Below, in pieces: positions 9,082 through 17,657 of a stretch of DNA of 64,000 bases (position 1 is the stretch's first letter; every line of letters begins with the position of its first letter). A model generated the notes under the pieces. It made no database searches. It had not been told where the DNA came from and was given only the letters and a program-made list of their open reading frames with translations. The DNA comes from an uncultured Lachnospiraceae bacterium (GTDB taxonomy: Bacteria; Bacillota; Clostridia; Lachnospirales; Lachnospiraceae): contig CAJTJY010000012.1 in NCBI GenBank assembly GCA_910576975.1, positions 1 through 64,000 of the forward strand, given 5' to 3'. A program made the position numbers and the translations under genes.

Positions 9082-9567
9082 TTAATTCTTATAGTTATAT
9101 TTATGATAAATCTTCTCGACAAGCTGTTCCGGTACAAAATGAGAAATGTCTCCGCCGTAGGAGGCAACTTCTTTCACAATCGTAGAACTCAAATAAGCAT
9201 ATTCGAGACTGGTGGTCAGAAATATGGTATCGATCTGTGAATTGACAATCCGGTTGGTCTGGGCAATCTGCAGTTCATATTCAAAATCTGTAACCGCCCG
9301 AAGCCCTCGTATGATGATGGAAGCTTCCATCTTCCTGGCACAATCAATCAAAAGACCATCAAAAAATGTTATTTTTACATTTGGAATATGATTTGTCATT
9401 TCTTCTAACATACTAACACGTTCTTTTATAGAAAACAATGGATTTTTTGCACTATTATTTAAAATTGCAACCACCAGTTCATCCACCATCTTTGCCGAAC
9501 GCTCAATAATATCAATGTGCCCAAATGTCACCGGATCGAAACTGCCCGGATAAATCGCTCTTTTCAT
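9082..9567 (-). CDS. coaD: Phosphopantetheine adenylyltransferase CoaD
   Basis: Adds AMP from ATP to 4'-phosphopantetheine, the penultimate step of coenzyme A synthesis. The 161-residue protein has the nucleotidyltransferase (T/H)xGH motif in YPGSFDPVTFGHIDII. RGLRAVTDFEYELQ and the SSTIVKE motif near residue 129 complete the active site. The start is placed at the ATG 9567, because the ATG two codons upstream abuts the GAGGG site while 9567 lies 7 bases from it. The gene is 9 bases after rsmD, a pairing widely conserved in bacteria. Confidence 0.95.
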   Translation of the reverse strand: MKRAIYPGSFDPVTFGHIDIIERSAKMVDELVVAILNNSAKNPLFSIKERVSMLEEMTNHIPNVKITFFDGLLIDCARKMEASIIIRGLRAVTDFEYELQIAQTNRIVNSQIDTIFLTTSLEYAYLSSTIVKEVASYGGDISHFVPEQLVEKIYHKYNYKN

Positions 9568-9576
9568 ATGCATCCC

Positions 9577-10140
9577 TCATATCGCTTCTTTGGCATAATT
9601 CAAAAAAATATGCTGATTATTCTTATATGTTTTTTCCTTTGTAATCTGATATCCCCAATCCTTGGCTGCGGAAAAATCCGTGCCCAGCGCAGCTTCCGCT
9701 ACGACTAGGCAGTTTTCACGCAACAGCGATGAATCAGACAGCGCCCGCAGCGCTTCCAGTTCCAATCCCTTGCCATAAGGCGGATCCATAAATACCAAGT
9801 CAAATGTCTCTTGGCCTTCCATCTGCCGGATAGCGGATACAGCATCCTTTACAAGCAGCCTGCACTGTTTTGTAAACTTTGTAAACGTGATATTCTTGGC
9901 AATGCAATCTGCCGCCTTTTTATTATTTTCCACAAAAACGGCTCTCGCCGCCCCGCGGCTTACAGCCTCTAACCCCATCTGCCCGCTTCCGGCAAATAAA
10001 TCCAAAAACCGGCAATCGCAAAGATATGGGTTTAACATATTAAACAACGTCTCTTTGACCCGGTCCGAAGTAGGCCTTGTCTCCATCCCTGAAATAGTCT
10101 TTAACGGCAGGCTCCTTGCCGTTCCCGCTATGATTCGCAT
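9577..10140 (-). CDS. rsmD: 16S rRNA (guanine966-N2)-methyltransferase RsmD
   Basis: Methylates G966 of 16S rRNA in the assembled small subunit (family knowledge). The 187-residue protein starts MRIIAGTARS and contains RPTSDRVKETLFN. The SAM-binding motif I is FLDLFAGSGQMGLEA, and the N-methyltransferase motif IV is FMDPPYGKG. Its first 13 bases overlap the end of cinA, so translation may be coupled. coaD follows directly. Confidence 0.94.
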   Translation of the reverse strand: MRIIAGTARSLPLKTISGMETRPTSDRVKETLFNMLNPYLCDCRFLDLFAGSGQMGLEAVSRGAARAVFVENNKKAADCIAKNITFTKFTKQCRLLVKDAVSAIRQMEGQETFDLVFMDPPYGKGLELEALRALSDSSLLRENCLVVAEAALGTDFSAAKDWGYQITKEKTYKNNQHIFLNYAKEAI

Positions 10141-11399
10141 CCGTCTGCGTCCACCTCTCTCATATATTCCATGATGGCGCGCCTTAGCAACGTAAGGGCG
10201 CTTGCCACGGCATATTCCCGAACCTTGCTTCGGCTGCCGGAATATTGGTTTCTCTCCGTGTATAATTTCCCTTTGCAGTAACAGCTCATATACACAAGCC
10301 CTACTGGTTTTTCCTCTGTACCGCCCCCGGGACCTGCAATGCCTGTAATAGCGATGCAGATATCAGCCTTTGCCGCTTCTGCCCCTCCTTTTGCCATCGC
10401 CTCAGCCGTCTGGGGACTGACTGCCCCAAATTGCTTCAAAGTCTCAGCAGGAACATGCAAAAGCTTTTCCTTTGCCTCATTGGAATAGGTAATGTATCCT
10501 TGCTGCAGAAATTCCGAAATTCCCGGCACATTGACCAGCCTGCCTGCCACTAGCCCTCCCGTACAAGATTCTGCGGTAGTCACCGTGAGCTGACATTGGC
10601 GCAGCAATTGATATACTGCGTCTTCTAGAGTCACATCTGGGTCGTTCGTGTAAATTAAGTCTCCAAAACGACGCTGTAATTTTTCTTCCACAGGGCGGAT
10701 TAGGTCATACGCCATCTCCTCGTTATCTGCCTTAGCAGTAATCCGCAGATGCACTTCCCCGGTCTTGGCATAAGGGGCAACCGTGGGATTGGTCTGGGTT
10801 TCAATTAAGTCTATGATTTTTGTCTCGGCAGAGCTCTCTCCAATCCCGCATAATTTTACCATTTTGGAACAGATTGTTTCCGGTTGCAGCTGATGAAGGT
10901 ACGGAAATACCTGTTCTTCAAACATGGGAACCAGTTCGTTGGGCGGTCCTGGCAGGAGAATGATCCTCGTCTCGCCTTCCTCCATAATAATCCCGGGCGC
11001 CGTGCCGTTCTGATTATATAATACCCGGCTGCCCTCCGGGACTAACGCCTGCTTCCAGTTATTTTCCGTCACCGTGCATGCCCTTTTCGCCATAAATGCT
11101 TCAATTTCTTTTCTTGCCCTTAAGTCTTCCACAAGCTTTCTGCCGACTACCTTTGCCGCCGTCTCCTTGGTGAGATCATCCTGGGTAGGACCTAAGCCGC
11201 CTGATAAAATAATCACAGAGGAACGTTTTATTGCCGTATGCAGCAGTTCTTGCAGACGTTGCTGATTGTCTCCTATCACGCTCTGATAATACATGGACAA
11301 TCCGAGCATGGCGCATTTCTCAGAGATAAACGCCGCATTGGTGTTCACAATATTTCCAAGCAGCAGCTCCGTTCCCACACAAATTAATTCTACCGTCAT
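10128..11399 (-). CDS. cinA: CinA: nucleotide-binding domain plus NMN amidohydrolase
   Basis: Two-domain protein of NAD housekeeping. The N-terminal MoaB/Mog-like domain (about 1-170; SGGLGPTQDDLTKE) is linked to ADP-ribose pyrophosphatase activity. The C-terminal PncC domain (about 255-415; TAESCTGGLVAGRLV, ITGIAGPGGG) deamidates nicotinamide mononucleotide. The start is set at 11399 (MTVELICVGTEL), with AAGGAAG nine bases upstream; an earlier in-frame ATG would add ten unconserved residues. The protein is then 423 residues. The name competence/damage-inducible comes from streptococci; nothing here links it to competence. Confidence 0.93.
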   Translation of the reverse strand: MTVELICVGTELLLGNIVNTNAAFISEKCAMLGLSMYYQSVIGDNQQRLQELLHTAIKRSSVIILSGGLGPTQDDLTKETAAKVVGRKLVEDLRARKEIEAFMAKRACTVTENNWKQALVPEGSRVLYNQNGTAPGIIMEEGETRIILLPGPPNELVPMFEEQVFPYLHQLQPETICSKMVKLCGIGESSAETKIIDLIETQTNPTVAPYAKTGEVHLRITAKADNEEMAYDLIRPVEEKLQRRFGDLIYTNDPDVTLEDAVYQLLRQCQLTVTTAESCTGGLVAGRLVNVPGISEFLQQGYITYSNEAKEKLLHVPAETLKQFGAVSPQTAEAMAKGGAEAAKADICIAITGIAGPGGGTEEKPVGLVYMSCYCKGKLYTERNQYSGSRSKVREYAVASALTLLRRAIMEYMREVDADGCES

Positions 11400-11440
11400 A
11401 TTATCATCTTCCTTCCCTGATTTCGGCATATCGCCATCTT

Positions 11441-11983
11441 TTATTTTTGCTCTTTGAGCACGTCTTTATTCTTTATGATATAATCAATCAGAGAAATTAT
11501 CGTTAAACATAAGGCAATGTAGGTTATGGCCATGGTGCAAATCTGATAAATGTCGTTGTCAAAATTTAAAATCAGCATTACGATCATCACAATCTGAAAC
11601 GTAGTCTTAAACTTCCCCCAATAGCTTGCGGCGATCACAACCCCATTGTCAGACGCTACCAGCCGAAAGCCGCTGATAATAAATTCACGGCTGATAATGA
11701 TAATGGAAATCCAGGCCGCAAGCGTTCCATTGGCGTTAAGACAAATTAACGCAGCAGCCACCAGAAGCTTGTCTGCAAGCGGATCCATAAATTTGCCAAA
11801 ATTAGTTACAAGATTATATTTCCTGGCTATTTTCCCATCTAAGAAATCTGTCAAGCTTGCGATGATAAAAATAGCCACGGCAGCATACGTCCCTGCGGCT
11901 CCCAACCGGGGAACCAGCATGCAGATCACAAAAGGTACAATTAAAATCACCCGTAAAATGGTGAGCTTATTTGGCAAATTCAT
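11441..11983 (-). CDS. pgsA: CDP-diacylglycerol-glycerol-3-phosphate 3-phosphatidyltransferase
   Basis: Makes phosphatidylglycerol phosphate at the membrane, the committed step to anionic phospholipids. The 180-residue protein has the CDP-alcohol phosphotransferase signature DFLDGKIAR followed by GKFMDPLADK, which is the D-xx-DG-xx-AR-(8)-G-xxx-D-xxx-D pattern. Five to six hydrophobic segments are evident. Its ATG shares bases with the rimO stop (ATGA), so the two are likely translationally coupled. The start MNLPNKLTILR is typical of the family. Confidence 0.94.
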   Translation of the reverse strand: MNLPNKLTILRVILIVPFVICMLVPRLGAAGTYAAVAIFIIASLTDFLDGKIARKYNLVTNFGKFMDPLADKLLVAAALICLNANGTLAAWISIIIISREFIISGFRLVASDNGVVIAASYWGKFKTTFQIVMIVMLILNFDNDIYQICTMAITYIALCLTIISLIDYIIKNKDVLKEQK

Positions 11984-13305
11984 GGTATCATATCTCCTAT
12001 CAAGTCATATTCATAAGCTCCAGTGACCCGGACTTTCACAAAATCGCCAGTCATCAATGTTTCATTCGTATGCACAAAAATATAGCCGTCAATCTCAGGC
12101 GCATCCCGGTAAGTCCGTCCCACATAAGCGTTTTCCCCATCGACGCTGCCCTCGATCATAACCCACAATTCCCTGCCTGTCATGGTCTCATTTTTGTCAA
12201 AAATAATTTCTTCCTGGAGCTCCATGATCTCATCCCGCCATGTTTCTTTCTGTCGCTGCTCTACCTGAAGCTCAAACTCAGCAGCCGGCGTCCCCTCTTC
12301 TGGGGAATAAGGAAATGCGCCCAGACGGTCAAACTCCGCTTCATTTATAAAATACATCAATTCCTCATGCATTTCCTGTGTTTCTCCCGGAAATCCTGTA
12401 ATCAAAGTCGTTCGCAGCGTGATATCTGGGATCTCGCTCCTGAGTCTGGAAATTTTTTCTGTCAATTCCGCTTTGCTGGTCCGCCTTCCCATGCGCTTTA
12501 AGATAGCGTCATTGACATGCTGAATTGGCATATCCAGATAATGGCAGACTTTTTTATTTCGTTTCATGGAGGAAATCAATCCCTCGTAAATCTCTTCTGG
12601 ATAGCAATACATCACCCGAATCCAGAAAATGCCTGGGATATCGTTCAGCTTGTCCAGCAAAACATGCAGAGATTTCTCCCCATAGAGATCTATGCCATAC
12701 AAGGTGGTCTCCTGGGCAACGAGGATCAATTCCCGAACTCCCTGTTCTGCGAGGCTTTCTGCCTGCGCCACCAGCTCTTCCATCGGAATGCTGCGGTAAT
12801 TTCCGCGAATTTTGGGGATAATGCAGTAAGTACAATGTTTGTCACAGCCCTCGGCAATTTTCAGGTGCGCATAATGTCCTCCCGTGGTAAGAGTCCTCCT
12901 CATGCCATGGGCAGGCAGTCCTTCCAAGGCAAGATACTTTTCAAAGCGAACGCCCTTTTGCACCTCATCTAAGGCCTTTGCCACTTCTTCATAAGAATTG
13001 GTTCCTAGCACGGCGTCCACCTGCGGAATCTCGGTGATGATCTCATCCTTGTAACGCTGCGCCAGACATCCCGTGACAATCAGCGCCTTGCAGCTCCCAT
13101 GATCCTTATACTCCGCCATCTCCAATATGGTATTGATGCTTTCCTCTTTGGCGTCATTGATAAAGCAGCAGCTATTGATGACAATTGCCTCTGCCTCTTG
13201 CTCTTCATTGGTAAACGTATGCCCTGCTTCTGCTAATATCCCTATCATATACTCTGAGTCTACCAGATTTTTGTCGCATCCAAGGGAAACAAATAGTATT
13301 TTCAT
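11980..13305 (-). CDS. rimO: Ribosomal protein uS12 methylthiotransferase RimO
   Basis: Radical SAM enzyme that adds a methylthio group to the conserved aspartate of ribosomal protein uS12. The 441-residue protein has three N-terminal cluster cysteines (C10, C46, C80) and the radical SAM motif C154-xxx-C158-xx-C161 (GCDKHCTYC). LGAFPYSPEEGTPAA, a RimO rather than MiaB hallmark, and a C-terminal TRAM domain (about 372-438) follow. The start follows GAGAGGAAG. A hairpin at 13326-13375 lies in the 82-base gap after rpoZ. The related MiaB is encoded at 33639-35084. Confidence 0.95.
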   Translation of the reverse strand: MKILFVSLGCDKNLVDSEYMIGILAEAGHTFTNEEQEAEAIVINSCCFINDAKEESINTILEMAEYKDHGSCKALIVTGCLAQRYKDEIITEIPQVDAVLGTNSYEEVAKALDEVQKGVRFEKYLALEGLPAHGMRRTLTTGGHYAHLKIAEGCDKHCTYCIIPKIRGNYRSIPMEELVAQAESLAEQGVRELILVAQETTLYGIDLYGEKSLHVLLDKLNDIPGIFWIRVMYCYPEEIYEGLISSMKRNKKVCHYLDMPIQHVNDAILKRMGRRTSKAELTEKISRLRSEIPDITLRTTLITGFPGETQEMHEELMYFINEAEFDRLGAFPYSPEEGTPAAEFELQVEQRQKETWRDEIMELQEEIIFDKNETMTGRELWVMIEGSVDGENAYVGRTYRDAPEIDGYIFVHTNETLMTGDFVKVRVTGAYEYDLIGDMIP

Positions 13306-13325
13306 ATCTTCCTCTCTAACAAGAA

Positions 13326-13375
13326 CACACCATTTGCAAAAGGGAATGGATCTCTGTACTTTGCAAAATGGTGTG
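13326..13375 (-). other. Hairpin between rpoZ and rimO
   Basis: Arms CACACCATTTGCAAA (13326-13340) and TTTGCAAAATGGTGTG (13360-13375) pair with one bulged base around a 19-base loop. No run of T follows on the minus strand, so it does not look like an intrinsic terminator. It may protect the 3' end of the upstream message or weaken read-through into rimO (inference). Confidence 0.6.
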
Positions 13376-13387
13376 GGATCGTTACTC

Positions 13388-13660
13388 CTATTCTTCTATG
13401 GTTTCCGGCTCCTCTTCTATGTCCTCTTCCTCCCCTACGATCGTCACTTTGCTGTTATAAACTTCTTCGACGGCGATAGACAGAGGTTTCTGGTTGGACA
13501 TATTCTCGATGACAGGTTGATCGCCTCCGATAATCTGTCTAGCTCTCTTGGCTGTCGCAAGCACGATGGAATAACGGCTGTTTACCACCGGTTCTTCTCC
13601 AATCTCCACGCCGCTGTTTACCACTTTCATCAAATCCGTGTAAGAGGGATGTAACATCAT
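13388..13660 (-). CDS. rpoZ: RNA polymerase omega subunit
   Basis: Small subunit that helps fold and stabilise RNA polymerase beta prime. The protein contains LHPSYTDLM, NSRYSIVLATAKRARQI and KPLSIAVEEV, the core of the RpoZ/Rpb6 fold, and ends in a strongly acidic tail. The start is uncertain: an ATG at 13669 overlaps the gmk stop as ATGA but is only one base from the GAAGGAG site. The ATG at 13660 lies ten bases from it, is better spaced and leaves 90 residues. Position after gmk is conserved in Firmicutes. Confidence 0.92.
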   Translation of the reverse strand: MMLHPSYTDLMKVVNSGVEIGEEPVVNSRYSIVLATAKRARQIIGGDQPVIENMSNQKPLSIAVEEVYNSKVTIVGEEEDIEEEPETIEE

Positions 13661-13665
13661 AATAA

Positions 13666-14301
13666 TCATTCTCCTTCCGCAAAACTCTTTAACTCTGCTT
13701 TTATATTCTCAATCAAGGCATGATTGCGCATCGTGCGGGCATGTTCATGCTGTATAATGGAATGTACTTTTTGCACACATTCTTCCAAATCGTCATTGAT
13801 CACAAAATAATCATAATCCTCCACGCCCTGGGCTTCCTGCCAAGCACGGCTAAGCCTGGACGCAATAACTGCTTCTCGCTCCGTCCCCCGTTCTACCAGG
13901 CGGCGTTTCAGCTCTGCCGCAGAAGGCGGCGATACAAATAACAGAACGGCGTCTGGCATGTTCTCTTTGACCTTCCTAGCGCCCTGTATTTCAATTTCAA
14001 GAATCACGTCCTTGCCCTGCTCTAGCTGTGAAAAGACATAATTACGGGGAGTTCCATAATAATTGCCCACATATTGGGCATATTCAATCAATTCATCCTT
14101 GTCGATCATCTGCTCGAACTCTTCCCTGGACACAAAGAAATACTCCCTGCCATGAACCTCTCCCGGCCGTGGAACCCTTGTGGTAGCGGAAATGCTGAGC
14201 CCATAAGTATCTGGATGCTCTTTCAAAAGCTGTTTCATAATCGTGCCCTTGCCGGCTCCTGAGAAGCCGGAAACCACCACCAAGACGCCTTTTTTATTCA
14301 T
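13666..14301 (-). CDS. gmk: Guanylate kinase
   Basis: Phosphorylates GMP to GDP for nucleotide and (p)ppGpp metabolism. The P-loop is in VVSGFSGAGKGT (about 8-19). The GMP-binding region is SISATTRVPRPGEVHGREYFF, and the lid is the RLVERGTE stretch. The start is set at 14301, seven bases after AAAGGAGG; an in-frame ATG at 14328, which would overlap the yicC end, lacks a site. The 211-residue length is normal. The remA gene that lies between yicC and gmk in Bacillus is absent here. Confidence 0.95.
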   Translation of the reverse strand: MNKKGVLVVVSGFSGAGKGTIMKQLLKEHPDTYGLSISATTRVPRPGEVHGREYFFVSREEFEQMIDKDELIEYAQYVGNYYGTPRNYVFSQLEQGKDVILEIEIQGARKVKENMPDAVLLFVSPPSAAELKRRLVERGTEREAVIASRLSRAWQEAQGVEDYDYFVINDDLEECVQKVHSIIQHEHARTMRNHALIENIKAELKSFAEGE

Positions 14302-14324
14302 CTGTATGCCTCCTTTCCACAATG

Positions 14325-15203
14325 TCATTCAATATTCTGAATCTGTTCGCGAATCTTTTCAATATCTGTCTTTAAATCAATAGCAATCTCTGAGACCTCT
14401 ATGTCATTCGCCTTTGAAAGGATGGTATTCGCCTCCCGGTTCATTTCCTGAGCAATAAAGTCAAGCTTCCTTCCAATGCTCTCATCCTTTGTCAAGGTCT
14501 CTTTCATGCTGCTAATATGGGTCTTTAAGCGGACAATCTCTTCGTCTGTGCAGATCCTGTCTGCAAAAACGGTGACCTCTGTCAACAATCTGCCCTCGTC
14601 CAACTGCGTATTTTCTAAAAGTTCCTGGACCTTCTCTTTAAGCTTTGCCCTGTATTCTCTGACGATCTCTGGCGAACGCTCTTCAATCTGCTCTAGGTAG
14701 CCGGAAATCACGTCGAGCTTATGAAAAAGATCCTGCCTAAGCTCTTCTCCTTCCCGAATGCGGGCGTCCACAAACTTCTGCGCCGCACCCTGAACCGCCT
14801 GATCTAAAAGCCGCCACCATTCCTCCTCGTCCAAATCCTTTCCCTCCATTGTGAGGATCTCTGGATACTTGGACAAGTTATTGGCTGTCAAATCCATGGG
14901 AATCTGAAAATCGTCTGCCATCTGCCGTATATATCTCATGTATTCTTCTGCTAATCCTTTGTTGTAATTGAGTACCAGCTGCTTTTCTTTACAGTCTTCA
15001 TAAGCAATGTAAATATCAACCTTCCCCCGCTGAATATAGCTTTTTAAACTTGTGCGGATTGCATTTTCAAAAAAATTCAGCTTTTTGGGCATCTTAATGC
15101 TAATGTCCAGATACCGGTGATTCACCGACTTGATCTCCGCTGTGACTTTTCTTGTCTCGTTAGCAGCCTCACAGCGCCCAAAGCCAGTCATGCTCTTTAT
15201 CAT
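14325..15203 (-). CDS. yicC: YicC/YloC-family endoribonuclease
   Basis: Member of the YicC family, which in E. coli has been shown to be an endoribonuclease involved in small-RNA decay. The 292 residues begin MIKSMTGFGRCE and include EIKSVNHRYLDISIKMP and a C-terminal GRKLDFIAQEMNREANTILSK stretch, both diagnostic. It is the first gene of the yicC-gmk-rpoZ group and follows a strong promoter. The start follows AGGAGGA. Family certain; substrate RNAs unknown. Confidence 0.9.
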   Translation of the reverse strand: MIKSMTGFGRCEAANETRKVTAEIKSVNHRYLDISIKMPKKLNFFENAIRTSLKSYIQRGKVDIYIAYEDCKEKQLVLNYNKGLAEEYMRYIRQMADDFQIPMDLTANNLSKYPEILTMEGKDLDEEEWWRLLDQAVQGAAQKFVDARIREGEELRQDLFHKLDVISGYLEQIEERSPEIVREYRAKLKEKVQELLENTQLDEGRLLTEVTVFADRICTDEEIVRLKTHISSMKETLTKDESIGRKLDFIAQEMNREANTILSKANDIEVSEIAIDLKTDIEKIREQIQNIE

Positions 15204-15262
15204 ACAGTTCCTCCTGTGTGCTGGTCTTCTGGAAACTCTTTCTTTTCTACATAGATGATTAC

Positions 15263-15291
15263 ATTATAGAACAGTTTATGAAATTAGTCAA
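15263..15291 (-). promoter_or_regulatory. Sigma-A promoter for the yicC-gmk-rpoZ operon
   Basis: On the minus strand: TTGACT (15286-15291), exactly 17 bases, then a perfect TATAAT (15263-15268), about 60 bases before the yicC start. This is one of the best consensus matches in the window. It lies in the 188-base divergent gap shared with rqcH. Confidence 0.75.
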
Positions 15292-15391
15292 ATTTTCTTT
15301 TTTTTAATTTATGGTTTCCTAATTTCCATAGTTGGTATATACTAAACAATAGTTTGACATTGATTATTTTTTACCTAAAGGAGAACGACTT

Positions 15392-17140
15392 ATGGCATTT
15401 GACGGCATTGTGATCGCAAATCTTGTAAAAGAACTAAATGACAATATTTTAAATGGAAGAATCAGTAAGATTGCCCAGCCGGAACGTGATGAACTCTTGC
15501 TGACCATCAAAGGAACCTGCGGACAGATTCGCTTGGTTTTGTCTGCCAGCGCTTCCCTGCCCTTAATTTACCTGACAGAGCAAAATAAGCCAAGCCCTAT
15601 GACTGCGCCCAATTTCTGCATGCTGCTGCGAAAGCATATCGCAAACGGCAGGATAACTAAGATCTGCCAGCCTGGCATGGAACGCATCATCCATTTTGAA
15701 ATCGAACATCTCAATGAGCTTGGGGATCTCTGCCACAAACAGTTGATTGTAGAAATCATGGGAAAACACAGCAATATCATTTTTTGTGATCAAAATCTTA
15801 AAATTATCGACAGCATCAAGCACATATCCGCCCAGGTGAGCTCCATCCGGGAAGTGCTTCCAGGAAGGACCTATTTCATCCCAAAGACACAGGAGAAATG
15901 CAATCCTCTGGAAACCTCTCAGGAAGAGTTTTTCGCTAACATTTTTTCTAAGCCGCAAAATTTGCAAAAAAGCATTTATACGACGTATACCGGAATCAGT
16001 CCAGTCATGGCTTCGGAATTATGCTTCCGTGCTCAGGCAGAAGGCGACCGTCCCGCTTGCGCGCTGTCCGAAGAAGAAAAGCTGCACCTTTACCACCATT
16101 TCTGCTGGATGATGGAGGACATAAAGGAGGGCAAGTTTACGCCTAATATCATAAAAAAAGGCAAAGAACCCATAGAATTTGCTTCCCTGTCTCTTTCTCA
16201 ATATAGCGATTTGTCAGTCACCGAATATTCCGACATCTCACAAGTGTTGGAACGTTATTATGCAGATAAAAATATCTACACCCGCATCCGGCAGAAATCC
16301 GTAGATTTGAGAAAAGTAGTCGCCACTATATTGGAACGGGACCGCAAAAAATATGACCTGCAGCTAAAGCAACTAAATGATACCCACAAGCGGGAAAAGT
16401 ACAAAGTATATGGCGAACTGATCCATGCCTATGGTTATGGCTTGGAAGAAGGCGCAAAGACTCTCAATGCCTTAAATTACTATACAAACGAAGCTATCGT
16501 CATTCCCTTAGATCCTCAGCTTACGCCCCAGGAAAACGCCCAAAAATATTTTGACAAATATAACAAATTAAAGCGCACGTTCGAAGCATTGACAGAACTG
16601 ACCAAAGAGACTCAGGAAGAAATCGAGCACCTAGAGTCTATCTCCGCCTCCCTGGACATTGCCGTATCGGAAGACGACTTGGCTCAAATCAAAGAAGAGC
16701 TGGTTCAATATGGTTACATCAAGAAAAAACATACTGGAAAAAAAGTAAAAAGCAAGAGCAAGCCGTTCCATTATATTTCTTCGGATGGCTTCCATATTTA
16801 TATCGGAAAAAATAATTTTCAAAATGACGAACTCACCTTTAAATTCGCCACTGGAAACGATTGGTGGTTTCACGCCAAAGGAATGCCAGGTTCCCATGTA
16901 ATTGTAAAAACCAACGGCGAAGAACTGCCAGACCGCGCCTTTGAAGAAGCCGGATGCCTTGCCGCTTATTACTCCAAAGGCAGGGGAAACGACAAAGTGG
17001 AGATTGATTATTTAGAAAGAAAAAATGTAAAAAAGCCCAAGGGCGGCAAGCCAGGCTTCGTCGTTTACTACACCAATTACTCTCTGGTCGCCGCACCAGA
17101 CATCAGCGGCTTAACCGTGGCATCCGATGAGACGTTATAA
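15392..17140 (+). CDS. rqcH: RqcH (NFACT protein; FbpA family)
   Basis: Ribosome-associated quality-control factor. In Bacillus RqcH binds 50S subunits blocked with peptidyl-tRNA and recruits tRNA-Ala to add C-terminal alanine tails for degradation. The 582-residue protein has the NFACT-N domain (about 1-200; MAFDGIVIANLVKEL), a long coiled-coil middle (about 300-430) and the C-terminal NFACT-R domain (about 455-560; HYISSDGFHIYIGKNN, NDWWFHAKGMPGSHV). Older databases call it fibronectin-binding protein A. The start follows AAAGGAGA. It is divergent from yicC and is followed by a SASP gene. Confidence 0.93.
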   Translation: MAFDGIVIANLVKELNDNILNGRISKIAQPERDELLLTIKGTCGQIRLVLSASASLPLIYLTEQNKPSPMTAPNFCMLLRKHIANGRITKICQPGMERIIHFEIEHLNELGDLCHKQLIVEIMGKHSNIIFCDQNLKIIDSIKHISAQVSSIREVLPGRTYFIPKTQEKCNPLETSQEEFFANIFSKPQNLQKSIYTTYTGISPVMASELCFRAQAEGDRPACALSEEEKLHLYHHFCWMMEDIKEGKFTPNIIKKGKEPIEFASLSLSQYSDLSVTEYSDISQVLERYYADKNIYTRIRQKSVDLRKVVATILERDRKKYDLQLKQLNDTHKREKYKVYGELIHAYGYGLEEGAKTLNALNYYTNEAIVIPLDPQLTPQENAQKYFDKYNKLKRTFEALTELTKETQEEIEHLESISASLDIAVSEDDLAQIKEELVQYGYIKKKHTGKKVKSKSKPFHYISSDGFHIYIGKNNFQNDELTFKFATGNDWWFHAKGMPGSHVIVKTNGEELPDRAFEEAGCLAAYYSKGRGNDKVEIDYLERKNVKKPKGGKPGFVVYYTNYSLVAAPDISGLTVASDETL

Positions 17141-17246
17141 AATATTTCGTTAAAAAGTTAACATTATTTGTTAAAATCGGAAAGAACTGCATGTCTATTC
17201 CCAATGTCTTTGCATATACTATCACTGTAATCAAATGGTTACAAAA

Positions 17247-17265
17247 CGCCGGAAAATTTTCGGCG
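17247..17265 (+). other. Small hairpin in the SASP leader
   Basis: CGCCG (17247-17251) and CGGCG (17261-17265) pair across an AAAA/TTTT inner segment upstream of the SASP gene. It precedes the 15-base tandem repeats. Its meaning is unknown; it could act in the leader RNA. Confidence 0.35.
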
Positions 17266-17273
17266 CTAAATCC

Positions 17274-17318
17274 AACAAAAGACGACACAACAAAAGACAA
17301 CGCAACAAAAGACAACAG
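17274..17318 (+). repeat. Three tandem 15-base repeats before a SASP gene
   Basis: Three consecutive units begin AACAAAAGAC at 17274, 17289 and 17304, differing only in their last five bases. They end at the ribosome binding site of the small acid-soluble protein gene. They are multiples of three and in frame with the gene, spelling NKRxx pentapeptides if translated, but no ribosome binding site supports that longer reading. Confidence 0.8.
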
Positions 17319-17330
17319 GAGGGAAACGAT

Positions 17331-17534
17331 ATGTCAAATTCATCAAACAAAGCAGTAATACCGGAAGCAAAGAGTGCATTGGATAAGTTCAAATTCGAGG
17401 TTGCAAACGAGATTGGCGTGCCTTTAAAAAATGGCTATAACGGAGACTTGACCTCCAAGCAGAATGGTTCTGTCGGGGGCTATATGGTGAAGAAAATGAT
17501 CGAGGCCCAGGAGAGACAGATGGCTGGCAAATAA
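17331..17534 (+). CDS. Alpha/beta-type small acid-soluble spore protein
   Basis: DNA-binding spore protein that coats and protects the chromosome and is degraded at germination. The 67-residue protein has the family pattern: KFKFEVANEIGV (about 22-33), containing the expected germination-protease cleavage region, then GYNGDLTSKQNGSVGGYMVKKMIE (written here for its key residues GYNG, GSVGG and KKMI). The start 17331 follows AGGAGGG at seven bases; the frame is open 32 codons further upstream. Expression should be in the forespore under sigma-G, but no convincing sigma-G promoter was found. Two strong hairpins follow the stop. Confidence 0.92.
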   Translation: MSNSSNKAVIPEAKSALDKFKFEVANEIGVPLKNGYNGDLTSKQNGSVGGYMVKKMIEAQERQMAGK

Positions 17535-17575
17535 CAGCCAAAGCCCTTAACAGGAAAACAACCGGTATCAGAAGA

Positions 17576-17633
17576 TGCAGCTTTTCGAAAGCTGCAATAG
17601 AAAGAAGATGTCAGTGATCTGGCATCTTCTTTC
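17576..17633 (+). terminator. Double hairpin after the SASP gene
   Basis: First hairpin TGCAGCTTT/AAAGCTGCA with a three-base loop (17576-17596). Second hairpin has 15-base arms 17600-17614 and 17619-17633 with one G-T pair and loop TGAT. The second lacks a proper T run (CTTCTTTCGC), so it may terminate or simply stabilise the spore message. Confidence 0.55.
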
Positions 17634-17657
17634 GCTGTGAGAGGGAACTTTGGACTA

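Noticed and set aside
11646..12501. Plus-strand open frames of 126 and 176 codons.
   Set aside because: Antisense shadows of pgsA and rimO.
15354..15375. TTGACA just before rqcH looks like a perfect -35 box.
   Set aside because: The sequence 17 bases downstream is the ribosome binding site (TAAAGGAG), not a -10 box.
17150..17245. Possible sigma-G promoter (GCATG ... TATACTA) before the SASP gene.
   Set aside because: The two boxes are about 21 bases apart and the -10 has a mismatch at a key base, so spacing and consensus both fail.
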